Assembly: GCF_047948215.1 (NCBI RefSeq)
Contig: NC_134456.1
Coordinates: 61,953,029 to 62,017,028, forward strand
Length of the DNA: 64,000 nt
Reading direction: 5' to 3'
Source of the DNA: Lycorma delicatula
Lineage: Eukaryota > Arthropoda > Insecta > Hemiptera > Fulgoridae
The notes beneath the pieces are model-generated. The model made no database searches. It was not told the origin of the DNA and saw only the letters and a program-made list of their open reading frames with translations. This document shows, in pieces, positions 11,821 to 21,602 of the stretch. A program made the position numbers and the translations under genes. Every line of letters begins with the position of its first letter. The first letter of the stretch is position 1.

Positions 11821-13044
11821 GTTATTGTTGTTGTGTTTTCTAAATACACTATTTACAAAATTTAATAAGAAAATTTATATAGAAAGAAAGAACAAAGCTA
11901 ATCAGTTATTGAAATAAATCGGAAGACAGAAAGCGTTTAAAAACCGTTAAAAAAATTACTTTTCTAAAACTAAATCGTAATTTCGATTTTTAATAGTCAT
12001 CGGCAGCTCTAAGGAATTAGTAAATAAAAAATAAATTAGAAAGAAGAAAAGTATAAATATTAATTACGTTCCTTTCTCAAAAAAACTAATTTTAATATAT
12101 CTTCATTTTTTGTTATGTTAATTTTAATGAATGATCAGCCCAAATTTCACACTATTTAATAAAAAGATTATTCTTGTAATTTTAACGCGATATTGAAACT
12201 CATTGGAAATGTAGTCTGTAACGCCGAACTATATAAAAATCCGAGTTAGGTTTTTGTAATTTTTTATTTGTTAAAATAAATCTAGGATCCAGTTGTTGAG
12301 TATCTTTTGAAAAAGGTTGAAAAGTCGATAAAACTTGTAAAATCCTTAAAAAAATAAAATAAAATTAAAAATAGCATTAATTAATGTCTAACTTAAAAGA
12401 ATAAAGATGTGTGGTATTCAGGTTTACGTAAATGTTTTTCATTTTAGAAAATGATAACAAAAATATTAATAAAAAGAAAAAATTATGATAGCAAATGGTA
12501 TTTAGTTTAATAGTGTGCTATAATTAGTGATGCACATTGTAACACGCTTCGTCATTGAAGTATTTGAAGGGATGATGAAATCCAGTTCATTTATGAGTTG
12601 TAACTACTGCTCGTATTAATGAATTACTACGAGTATTAGTTGATGTTTATATGTACTCTAATCTTAATGTGCCATCAGTGAATTAATAGCTTTAATTTTG
12701 CTTAGACTACTGTTATTTTCCTTTCAATGTTAAATTACACTAAATAAAAAGAGAAAAAAAATTGTTATAGTAATTGAACAGCCTTGGAATTCTACGATTC
12801 ATTGCTAGACTAAGATGTTTGCATTTTTTTATTGTATGTAGTACAAAGAATGCGTAACGAGAAAACAACGTAAAATGTTGTAAGATTATTTCATCACTAT
12901 TTTCTTATACGAAATACTGAACGTGTATATTGATGTTAAGTCTCTTTCTCCCGTTATGGCTTTGTTGTTATTGCGTCTCTGAATCATTAGATTATAGATA
13001 GTGCCATTTCATATGGCTCGTGAACCTACCACTACCACTCCATC
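11821..13044. other. AT-rich non-coding stretch
   Basis: No gene or element recognised. The last 100 bases are a little more complex (ACTACCACTC, TACCCGTCCC) and run into the long direct repeat that flanks the next element. Confidence 0.65.
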
Positions 13045-13196
13045 GGAATGACATTACCTCTACCCGTCCCTTAATAATGTACAATCAGTTGTTACACATA
13101 AATCTGTCATCAACCGGAAACAAAAATTATCAGCAACAAAACATTAATATTCATACGTACGTGCGTACTTAAGCACATGTTTTGTGTTCAGAAATT
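13045..13196. repeat. Left copy of a 152-bp direct repeat (probable target-site duplication)
   Basis: This sequence recurs in direct orientation at 18214-18365. I count 6 substitutions and no gaps in 152 positions (96%). The two copies sit exactly at the two ends of the R1-clade element: this one ends where the T-rich (A-tail) end begins, the other starts where the GC-rich 5' end stops. That is the layout of a target-site duplication, but far longer than the usual few to about 20 bp. Confidence 0.85.
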
Positions 13197-13650
13197 TTTT
13201 TCCTTCTCTCCCCAACCGGATATCCAATTAAGTATACTCAGTTGGGGAGAGTTTCCATATACTCTAAGGAGGCGTCCCCCGCACACCGGTTGTGCGCCCG
13301 GCACGGCAGGTTAGCCTCCCCGATCTCGGATCTTTTTTTTTCTTTTTTCTTTTCAGTGCCTGCCTCTAATTCCCCATTTCGAAGGCGATGTCCGGCTATG
13401 CCGGCCCCCAACCCCTCCACGGGGAACCGGGACTCGGTCATGATGCCTGCCTCTAACCGACGATCCCGGCTCCAGAATCTCCGAAGAGCCCCGGTACCAA
13501 CACCGCCGGCCGGGACTCGGTCTTTTCTTTTCCCTTCCCCACTCACAGCATCCCCAGGAGTTCCATCCCCATCATTGGAACGAACCCGCACACCTCAGCA
13601 TACGGGCCCTCTGAGGATGGACTGTCCTCCCTACCCTAAACAAACAGTGC
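13197..13650 (-). other. 3' UTR of the R1-clade element
   Basis: GC-rich and non-coding, lying after the ORF2 end. It has repeated phrases (GCCTCTAA followed by CGGGACTCGGTC) at about 13360-13450 and 13447-13520. These resemble the tandem units in the 3' block of the I-clade element at 7281-7389. A pyrimidine run at 13330-13353 separates it from a terminal hairpin. Confidence 0.7.
13206..13251 (-). other. 3'-terminal stem-loop of the R1-clade element
   Basis: Perfect 11-bp inverted arms, CTCTCCCCAAC at 13206-13216 and GTTGGGGAGAG at 13241-13251, enclose 24 bases. It lies within 10 bases of the A-rich tail. LINE RTs of several families recognise such 3' hairpins on their own RNA, so this is a candidate RT-recognition structure. 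The role is inferred. Confidence 0.6.
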
Positions 13651-14231
13651 CTAAAGTCCTTGACGCCTCGCGTCTTCCTCTTTCGTCCGGAGAACCACTG
13701 CAGCGAAGTTTGCAAACCAATCCCAGTTATTATTGTTACTAGTTACCAACTCACTAGATTTTCCACATTTAAGTTGTTTATTATTATTTCTTGTCTTATG
13801 TTCTCCCATCTCCGGCACGTGAAAACCGTGTGTTCTACGGTATCTACCTCTTGGCAATAGATACATTGAGGGCTTGGACGCTTACCAAATCTGTATAGAT
13901 ACTGGCCGAAGGACCCGTGACCGGTCATAATCTGCGTCATGTAAAAATTCATGTTTCCTTTTTCCTTGTTTAGCCAGTTATCTAAATTAGGTATCAATTG
14001 TCTAGTGCATGTCCCAGTCTGCAATCCAGCCCATTCATTCTGCCAATCACTCACAATGATGTTTTCCACCTCATTATTTAGCATTCCTGCTGTTCTCAAT
14101 CTTCGCTTTTTTATTAATAATTCTATGGGTGGCACCTCCGCCAGAACACACAACGCACCATATGAAATTGTTCGATATCCTGCTACTGTTCTTATTAGTG
14201 CTAGACGGTGTATGCTCCTCAGTTTTCGCAT
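13651..14231 (-). pseudogene. C-terminal domain of the R1-clade ORF2
   Basis: The frame 14231-13743 has the GYRTISYGALCVLAEVPPIE block, the TGHGSFGQYLYRFGKR block and the zinc motif CIYCQEVDTVEHTVFTC (Cys-Cys-His-Cys), all standard for the end of R1 ORF2. A frameshift near 13750 moves the last 30 residues (ending EEDARRQGL, stop at 13651) to another frame. Another frameshift near 14240 separates it from the RT. This domain probably helps bind nucleic acid during target recognition. Confidence 0.88.
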
Positions 14232-14245
14232 GTTCCTCTGTACAT

Positions 14246-15268
14246 TTATTGCCTCTCCCCAAATTGGGGCAGGTACAGCATCGATGACATTACCGCAGAG
14301 GTTATCAACCTCCTAACCGACGTTTTGGGTGCACTATTATTGTTGAACAATCCCCTCAGTGATCTGGTGGTGGGAGCAATCCTTTTGCATATCATTTCCA
14401 CATGTGCACTAAACCTGAGGCTCTTGTCCAACACAACCCCCAAGTATTTCGTGTTATTAAATTCTTGTATGCTCTCCCCTCTTATTTCCACATTTACATT
14501 CCTAATTCGTCTCCGGCCCGAGAACAGAATGCATTGGGATTTTGCCGTAGATATCTGCAGCTGATTGTCCCTTAGCAATTCGTCAATCTGGATCAAGGCT
14601 CTATTGGCTTTATTCTCTAAATTGTTTATATCCCCGTCTTCTACCAGGATTGCTACGTCGTCTGCATACCCGACGATAGTCACACCCTCCGAATAGTGTA
14701 ACCTGAATACTTGGTCGTAAAAAATGTTCCAAAGCAGGGAACCGAGCACGGACCCCTGCGGAACACCCCCGAACACCCGATAGGAAATCAAGCCTTCTAC
14801 TGTATTAACTTCCATATACCTCTCGTGTAGGTGTTGTCTAATTTGATTAATTATATAACTGGAAATGTCCATTCTCATCAATGCTTCAACTATAGCAGAC
14901 CATGGCACTGTCCCAAAAGCATTTTGGATGTCTAACTGTATCATTAGGGGTAATCGTCTTGTTCGCCACGTGCCGCTTCTGACTGATTTTGCCCAGTTAG
15001 TTACTCTGCTTAGTGCATCAGTTGAAGAGAAACCTTTTCTGAATTCATATTGGTCTGGATGTAAGCAGTTTTTTGTATCAAGTTCTTCCTGGAGTCTGGT
15101 GGCTATCATACGTTCGACTGCTTTGCCCATATTATTAATTAAACTGATGGGCCGGTAACTTTCCTGTCCGTTATTCACCCCTGGCTTAGGTAAAAACACT
15201 GTCCTTGCAGTCTTCCAGCATTTTGGGAACATTCGATGTTGTAGCCCATGACTGGCTACGTCCACAAC
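14246..15268 (-). pseudogene. Reverse transcriptase of the R1-clade ORF2
   Basis: About 340 residues covering the whole RT core in order: WKTARTVFLPKPG, SYRPISLINNMGKAVERMI, LDIQNAFGTVPW (first catalytic Asp), GGVPQGSVLGSLLWNIFYD, GYADDVAILVE (catalytic YADD) and KYLGVVLDKSLRF. All expected catalytic residues are present. An in-frame TAA at 15269-15271 separates it from the upstream linker. A frameshift follows near 14246. The enzyme would copy the element RNA at the nicked target. Confidence 0.92.
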
Positions 15269-15820
15269 TTACCATGGTACGACCGCCGCCGGTATTCCGT
15301 CCGGTCCCGGACTCTTTTTGTTTTTTAGTTTCTTTATTGCATTCATGACTTCTAATTGGGTGAATCTAGCCCTTTCGCAGATGATTGTCTGATGGTTATC
15401 CCTCTTTTGTCTCGGAAACAGGACTCTCATTTGTTGTGTAGCCTTTTCAGTATTAAGGACTGGTACATGTCTACCTAACCGTTTCGTTATGATCTGGAAT
15501 GCCTTCCCCCAGGGATCGGCATCCAACTCTGCGCACAACTCTAACCATTTGTTGCATTTAGACATTTTTATCATGTAGTTGAGTTTTTTCCTGGCTACCC
15601 TATATCGTTCTAACGCGAGATTGCTTTCCTCTGTCATTCCTGTGCGTGCTCGTAGTCTTTGGGCTCTTCTCTTACTATTTTGCATCAAATTACGTTGTTC
15701 AGCAATCTCGTTAGTCCACCAGTATACTGGGTGGTATCTAGTTGTATTCTGGGTGATTCTAGATATTTCATCGACAATTATTCCCTGAAATATATCAGGA
15801 TCCATAAGTGTACTTGTCAT
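15269..15820 (-). pseudogene. Linker and RT entry motif of the R1-clade ORF2
   Basis: This segment connects endonuclease and RT. It begins in an Ile/Asp-rich stretch, carries the R1-typical YWWTNEIAEQRN, a basic coiled segment and the RT entry motif KKSPGPDGIPAAVV. It ends at an in-frame TAA, and the same frame continues into the RT at 15268. A frameshift between 15820 and 15880 separates it from the endonuclease frame. Confidence 0.85.
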
Positions 15821-15879
15821 TATTTTATTAGCTGATCTCCTTATTACCCGTGGTATTTGGTGATTTTTTAGTCTATGAC

Positions 15880-16596
15880 TTATGCGTGGTTGAATGATCT
15901 AGCATGTTGATCTCTGATGGTGATAGAGACTGGTCTATGGTCGCTTCCGGCTTCATCGTTGATTACTGAGCATTCAACTATGTTTGGATGAATTCTTCCA
16001 TCGATTATAACCAAGACTAAAATGGATACATGTCCTCTGGCAGTATAAGTGGGCGTTCCGTCGTTTATACAAATAAAACCCGTAGTCTCCGAGAATTCCT
16101 CAAGGATTCCACCTCTAGCGTTAGAGGATTCTGAGCCTGCTAACACAGTTTTGCTATTAAAATCCCCTAGGATTATCACTCGCTTACGTGACTGTGTGAC
16201 GACCCATTGTACACAGAATATTCTATCTTGGAAATCCTCTATTGTGATGTTTGGGCTAATATATACCCCGACTATCATTAATTTGGCCAGCTCAACAGCT
16301 ATAATGCCCTCATCTCGTAAATGAAGATTATAATCTTTGTTACCAGTTGTTCTCCTAAACGCCACGTCTCCATTTCTATCTACAACCCATTGATTCCCGG
16401 CTACTGAGAGTCTGTTTGGCTCAGTAGCCATGTTGAAGTCGTAGTTTCCCCTATTGGCTATTTCTTCAGTTAGATCGTGTGATAATCTGCTCCTATTATT
16501 GTTTATTAGCAATACTTTAATCATGGGCCTTATTACAAACCGCACTGCCAGTCCTGTGTGTGTGACTTCTACAGTCCAGACTTTTAAAGGCTTCAC
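15880..16596 (-). pseudogene. Endonuclease domain of the R1-clade ORF2
   Basis: An apurinic-like endonuclease of about 235 residues. It shows INNNRSRLSHDL (the family usually has QxNxxRS; a degenerate first residue is possible), a TEPNR motif, VGVYISPN, ILGDFNSK (catalytic Asp/Asn) and GSDHRPVSI (active-site His). Its first 80 bases overlap the end of ORF1 in another frame; the true ORF2 start cannot be fixed. The GDFNA/S and SDH motifs are intact. It would determine the insertion site. Confidence 0.85.
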
Positions 16597-17794
16597 GGCA
16601 ATCCTTTATCATATGTCCGGGTCCGCCGCAATTGAAACAAAGATTAGACCTATCTGGGCCCCTGCAATCTCTTCTGGTGAGTCCTACTACCCAGCACCTA
16701 TAGCATTTTTCGTTTTCTGTTCTTATATAAACTCTACAATTGATCCACCCAACTTTCAGTCTTGAAGCTATCAGTTTGATCGCGCCTCTGTGAGAAGTCA
16801 CCACCGTGGCATTTTTTGTCTCGCCAAATGCCTCTCTAATTGAGGTGACCCTATAGCTCTCATCAGTGCCAAGTACCCTCTCTATCTCCTCTTTCAGTTC
16901 TTGTTCCGATGTATCGACCAGTAAATCTTTTACTTGTACAACAGTTCTTCGGTCTCCTCTGGTTTTAACGTCTATTTGCAGGTCCGTCGTCCTGTCTTTC
17001 AGCAGTGAGGAAAATTCCCCTGCCCTCTGGGTCCCCTTAACTCTAACTTCCATTTCTTGGTTCTTGCCTCTTTTTATTGACAATACATCACCGGCTTCGT
17101 CCGCTGTGACGTTATACTTCATAGTCTTGAGTAAGTCCGCATAGGACTTGTCTGGTGCTTTTACTACTATGGTCTTACTATCGTTAACTGGCGGTGTACC
17201 CCTTCTTGCCGACGCCGATCTTGATCTGGCTCTCATTTGTTCCCCCAGGTTGGGTAGAAGCATTTTGGGAAGAGTTTTCCCTTTTCTCATTAAATAAATT
17301 ACAATTTTCTTAATTAACGTGCCTGTCGGACCGGAAGGGATTACGAATACTGAAGATTCCAGCTTGCAACCCGTTCTTCTAAGCGCTCTGATAACATAAG
17401 CTGCCATGGTCCTGTCGCCTTTACTAGAGTCATACAACACTGTAAACCTTGTGCCTGTTGCGGTGATTCTGTCCTCTTCTAATATCGTGGAATCCTGGAG
17501 CACCATTGCTCCAGGACTCGCACCAGCGTATTGGCTGTTGGGCCTCACCGTAGCTAGATCAATAAAATGATAGCTGTCCTCCCCCGGTCTTAAGGCGCTC
17601 ACCTGGGTCAGGCGATTCATCACCCAGGTGGACCACCTGGATGACAGTCTGTCCATAAGCTTTTCATCGGACAAATCGGTATCTAAGATGTCCGACATTT
17701 CATTTTTAGACAGCCCCTCGGTCTGTGTACTCTGATTAACTGTTTCCATCGATTCCTCGTTGATCCTAAGTAACTCTTTATATATTTCAGTCAA
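16517..17794 (-). pseudogene. ORF1 (gag-like) main part, R1-clade element
   Basis: A 425-residue frame. The N-terminal half is Ser/Asp-rich and unconserved. The middle (about residues 180-330) is the R1-type ORF1 domain, and the end carries three zinc knuckles: CYRCWVVGLTRRDC, CFNCGGPGHMIKDC and a CRSHTHRTGSAVC-like third. In the first knuckle the usual His (GHTRRDC) is Leu, which should weaken zinc binding. It is separated from the N-terminal piece by a one-base frameshift in an A-run near 17830. Role: binds element RNA and DNA in the retrotransposon particle. Confidence 0.88.
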
Positions 17795-18078
17795 GTCGCG
17801 TTCATGAGCTTTATTACTGTCATGCTTGTTTTTCCCAAGTTCTGTCTCATTTGACTTAATACATTGCCTAATTTATGCGTTACCTCTTTCAATGTTAAAG
17901 GAGCCTCCTCCTCCTCAGATGAGCCAGCTCTAGCTGTTTTGGCCCCTCTGCCTTCAACCACTTTCCAATTCTTTTTATCCTGAGTGGTACTCGTCCCGCC
18001 AGTGCCAGTATCCATTACTTCAGACTCCGTTGTTACATGTTCTTTCCTTCCGCTACTCCCTCTTGAGGGCCCGGCCAC
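17791..18078 (-). pseudogene. N-terminus of ORF1, R1-clade element
   Basis: About 95 residues, starting with ATG at 18078 and rich in Ser, Thr, Glu and Lys, as R1 ORF1 starts usually are. An acidic patch (SSEEEEAP) precedes a predicted helix. The frame stops at 17791. The alternative frame through the same bases runs on into the 17794-16517 segment, so the two were one protein before a single-base indel in the AAAAA run. The 135 bases upstream (18079-18213) are GC-rich 5' UTR. Confidence 0.75.
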
Positions 18079-18213
18079 ATGTGAGGTCGTATCTTCAATA
18101 GGAAGTGCCCCTACGTCGCATTGTCGTTTTTCGTAACCCTGTCGTTATTCCGAATTCATCGAGTACCCATTCGACTTTTTAGGGGGGCCCCGTGGCGGGG
18201 GGTGGGTCCGGAG

Positions 18214-18365
18214 GGAATGACATTACCTCTACCCGTCCCTCAATAATGTACAATCAGTTGTTATACATAAATGTGTCATCAACCGCAAACAAAAATTATC
18301 AGCAACAAAACATTAATATTCATACGAACGTGCGTACTTAAGCACATATTTTGTGTTCAGAAATT
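18214..18365. repeat. Right copy of the 152-bp direct repeat (probable target-site duplication)
   Basis: Direct copy of 13045-13196 with 6 mismatches. It begins immediately after the GC-rich 5' end of the R1-clade element. Beyond position 18365 the two flanks diverge. Confidence 0.85.
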
Positions 18366-18951
18366 ATTTATAAAAAAGAAATGATACGTGGTTTATAAAG
18401 ATTATTAATAAAGTGTAGAAACTAAGTAAACAAATTAAATGATAGGTAATTCATTATTATATAATATTCAATATATATATTACATATATATATATTTTTT
18501 TTTTACTATTATTATAAGACATTTCTTCAGTCATCATTATTGTTCGCTCTATTACATCACAAACATATTTCATTGGTTACGATTTTTTTAATAGTAAAGC
18601 ATATATAGTATTTTTGTTGACAATTCGTAAATTACTTCTACGGGCTAGTTGTAGTATTAGTTTCATTTACTTTTTATGTTAATCTAATGTTAATTTATAT
18701 TGTTAAGTTATATCTAAATTCAGGGTAAGAAAAATTGTACGTAATCAGTCTCGCGAAGTTGAAGCTAATGTGAAATTCATGGCCGAAGAGGCAGAAAATG
18801 GAGTATTTATTATCACTACAAAAAAAATAATAGAAAGGATTAGTGCCGCAACGGGAGTTTAGAAAAGGTCTATAACTCGAACAAAGCAGAGACAACATTT
18901 TTGACTGAAAATCCGTCAAAAGAATAAGAATAAAATAATATATATCTAACT
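18366..18951. other. AT-rich non-coding stretch
   Basis: AT-rich with a short (TA)n at about 18471-18493 and no gene signal. A 74-codon minus-strand frame at 18919-18695 has random composition. Confidence 0.65.
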
Positions 18952-18995
18952 TACGCTCGCTTACTTTGACTAGCGAGCAAAGGTTAGCGAGCGTA
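18952..18995. repeat. Nested inverted repeat with AGCGAGC motifs
   Basis: Outer arms TACGCTCGCT (18952-18961) and AGCGAGCGTA (18986-18995) enclose inner arms CTTTG (18964-18968) and CAAAG (18978-18982). A third AGCGAGC lies in the loop (18972-18978). It lies about 240 bases upstream of a decayed transposase and may be a subterminal or terminal repeat of that transposon. Confidence 0.6.
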
Positions 18996-19189
18996 GGCTA
19001 AGTTTGGTTAGATTAATATAATTTAACTTTTTTTTTTTGAAACATCATTCTTCCTTTTGAAAACAGGTAGCCTCCGTTTAATCAGAAAGTACCCAAGGGT
19101 CTTATAGTGGTGGTCGTATAACACATGAGACCCTGTCCAACTTCTGGGTAAGACGAGTTTGACTTGACCGTATAAAAGTTATTAAAGAA

Positions 19190-20095
19190 ATTAAAATATG
19201 TTCGAAGGTACATCATTAAGACGTATTTTCAAAAAGAACGACTTCAAATGGGCGAAAATTTCAAAACATAAATCGGTATTAGTGGAAAGGTATGACATCC
19301 AATACAAACGCTCTAAGTATCTGAAAAGAATTTGTAAACTCAGAGAATAAAATCGTCAGTTACGTTTTTCGATTAAATGTTCATATACATTACTCATTTA
19401 CAATGCAAAGGATGGACTGTAAAGAATCCGCCAAAAGAATTTTCGAATAAACCGTTTGGCAAAGGTTCAAGAACGATTTCATCGTTCGTCGGTGGAGGTA
19501 TGGGGTTCATACCACACTGCCTTACTATGTGGAAATCCACGAAGCCACGGAAAACGATCATCACAAAATTAATTTTTCAAAGTGGCTCTAAGAGAAGATG
19601 CTTCCAGATTTTTCACCTAATTCAGTAACTGTCCTAGATAATTCTTCGTATCACAACGTTAAAGAGAACAAAGCCCCTAATTCGAATTCAAAGAAACAAT
19701 CGATATGCATTCTAGCTTAGACACATGGCATTTTTTTCGTGAAACCGATCTTAAGGTAGAACTTCATGAAATAGTTAAAGAACACAATGCGTCATTTGAA
19801 GTTTTTTCATTAAGAAAATCATTAAAAACGGAGTCATAATATTTTACAACTCACGTACCATCCATAGATGAACCCGATAGAATTGATTTGGACAGATGTC
19901 AAAAATTGGGTTGTTTCTCATAACACTACATGAAGATATTGACTGACTTTGTAAAAACAAATTTTCATCAATGGATATAGAACTCTGGGAGAAAAAAATT
20001 AAACACTGCTTGAAAACAGAAAGATTACGGGGATAGATTACAGTCCACAGGAGGAGGCTATCGAATCAATCATAATAAACTTGACCTAAAATTTC
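19190..20095 (+). pseudogene. Decayed DDE (IS630/Tc1-like) transposase, plus copy
   Basis: Pieces in several frames spell the C-terminal two-thirds of a DDE_3-type transposase: VERYDIQYKRSKYLKRI, a degenerate first-Asp region near 19370, FIVRRWRYGVHTTL, KMLPDFSPNSVTVLDNSSYH (second catalytic Asp) and, after a stop, MNPIELIWTDVKNWV with the catalytic Glu. The YxDE motif around the first Asp looks lost. Multiple stops and frameshifts make it dead. The N-terminal helix-turn-helix part is not found upstream. It belongs to the broad Tc1/mariner-IS630 superfamily. The next copy faces it. Confidence 0.7.
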
Positions 20096-20099
20096 CGAG

Positions 20100-20810
20100 G
20101 TTACTATTATCAGAATCTTCATTACAACCATCACTGACACTTTCATTATCTTCTTGTAAAGAAGTAATAAATGGTTCCACAGTACTGTCAATAATGTATT
20201 CTTGTCACATATATTCAACTTCTATTTCCTTAACTTTATCACAATATACCTTCTAATTCTTTCTATCATTCATGTCGAACACTTTTACTTTCTCATAGCC
20301 TTTGAACATCTTTACTATAAAAAATTACGTTATGACTTGCTACGCATCCTTTAGCTTCTGACCAAATCATCTCAATAGGATACTACGTCCAGTGGTATCT
20401 TTAAGCTCTAACACTATGTTTTTCAGCGTCGGCAGTTGTTTATGAATTTCGTTTATATTCCGTCTCAGCACACACTTTTCAAAGTCATCTAGTTCCGTTG
20501 CAGGCATTTCACGTCGTTTGTATCTTATTGGAGTAGAGAAAGAAGTATCCTCAGGATTTTCGGCTAATGTTTCTAGCAACCGCTTTTTCTCTTTTCTCAC
20601 TCTTTGGACTTGGTATCGCGACACCCACATGCAATTGCTGTTCTTTTTCCACATTTTTTTAATGTGAATCAGGTGTTACCCTCTTTTTCTGACTTCGGAA
20701 ATCGATCACCTTCTTCTTTCATAAACCCATACAAATTATCTATTATTTCCCTGGCCTGCCGTTCTAGGTTTTTTTTGTCGGTTTTTTACGGTAGACTTAA
20801 GTTCACTCAT
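20100..20810 (-). pseudogene. Internally deleted DDE transposase, minus copy
   Basis: From an ATG at 20810 the minus strand reads a transposase N-terminus (QAREIIDNLYGFMKEE, then VSRYQVQRVRKEKK, and DDFEKCVLRRNINEIH). At about 20372 it jumps directly to the C-terminal PIEMIWSEAKGCVASHN. An acidic Ser-rich tail follows, ending near 20100. Some 200 residues with the first two catalytic Asp are missing. The family is the same as the plus-strand copy but a different subfamily. Such internal deletions are typical of non-autonomous derivatives. Confidence 0.7.
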
Positions 20811-21582
20811 AGTTATAATACCCTAAAAATACACAATCGATTATAAAATGGGATTACTTTATCGATCAAACCTCGAATAGAAAGAAGCGAAATTTGTACA
20901 AATGTTCTTACAGGATCAAAAAACACAGGAAAACTAATTAATTGTATTATAGTCGAACATTCAATAACGTACTATTTATTTTTGTATTTGAAAACTATAA
21001 GCACATAGCAAACAATATAGCTAGGTAGATTGTTTCTTGATATGATTCTTCGAAAGGCGATACACTTCCTGAGTTATAATATTTGGCTTGTCCGTGTTTA
21101 TTTTTACAATAAATAAAATGACGATAGATTGTAAAGTACGTTTATATATCTCAGACAATTATAATGTTAATTAATTTATCATTTAACGTTTGTCTGCTGA
21201 CGCAATTATAATGCTTTTTGAAAATGGCTTACATTTTTATAACATTTAAAAATATACCATAACATTTCTTTTTATGGCAAGCTACTTAATCATTTATAAA
21301 GTACAAACAACAGAATTAGAAAATATTTAAAATTAATCCATAATACTATCCAGAAACATAAAATAATAAGTTGTATTTACAAGCAAGCAATCTGCTTCTG
21401 CGCGAGAAAACTAAACTGAATGTTTTCAGTTTGTTTAACAGGCACCGTATTAGCCACCGTAGTCCAAGCTCCAAGATCCATTGTGGCAGCTATACAATAA
21501 TATAATTTCTATAGTTTCTTAATTTTTCATAACATAATTTCTTCAGCTGTTTTATTTGTTATTGTTTAGTTTTCTCTCTCTT

Positions 21583-21602
21583 TGTGTGTGTGCGCGCGCG
21601 CG
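21583..21602. repeat. (TG)n(CG)n microsatellite
   Basis: A TG dinucleotide run passes directly into a CG run, an alternating purine-pyrimidine tract. Confidence 0.9.

Larger units (their letters stand above)
13197..18213 (-). mobile_element. Nearly full-length R1-clade non-LTR retrotransposon
   Basis: About 5.0 kb on the minus strand. Its order is a short 5' UTR, ORF1 with zinc knuckles, ORF2 with apurinic-type endonuclease, RT and a C-terminal zinc motif, then a GC-rich 3' UTR ending in a short A-rich tail (plus-strand T run, 13194-13200). ORF2 motifs (LGDFNSK, GYADDVAIL and the C-terminal TGHGSFGQYLYR block) are typical of the R1 clade. It has a frameshift in ORF1, and at least three frameshifts and one in-frame stop in ORF2, so it is inactive. 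The 152-bp duplications at both ends suggest the copy is intact end to end. R1 itself targets 28S rDNA; this one sits in non-ribosomal AT-rich DNA. Confidence 0.9.

Noticed and set aside
7110..11840. A shared target-site duplication around the head-to-head LINE pair
   Set aside because: The T-rich left flank and the TTATTGTTG right flank are similar only through low complexity.
16049..16324. Plus-strand frames over the 13-18 kb element as separate genes
   Set aside because: All lie opposite well-supported minus-strand ORF1/ORF2 motifs.
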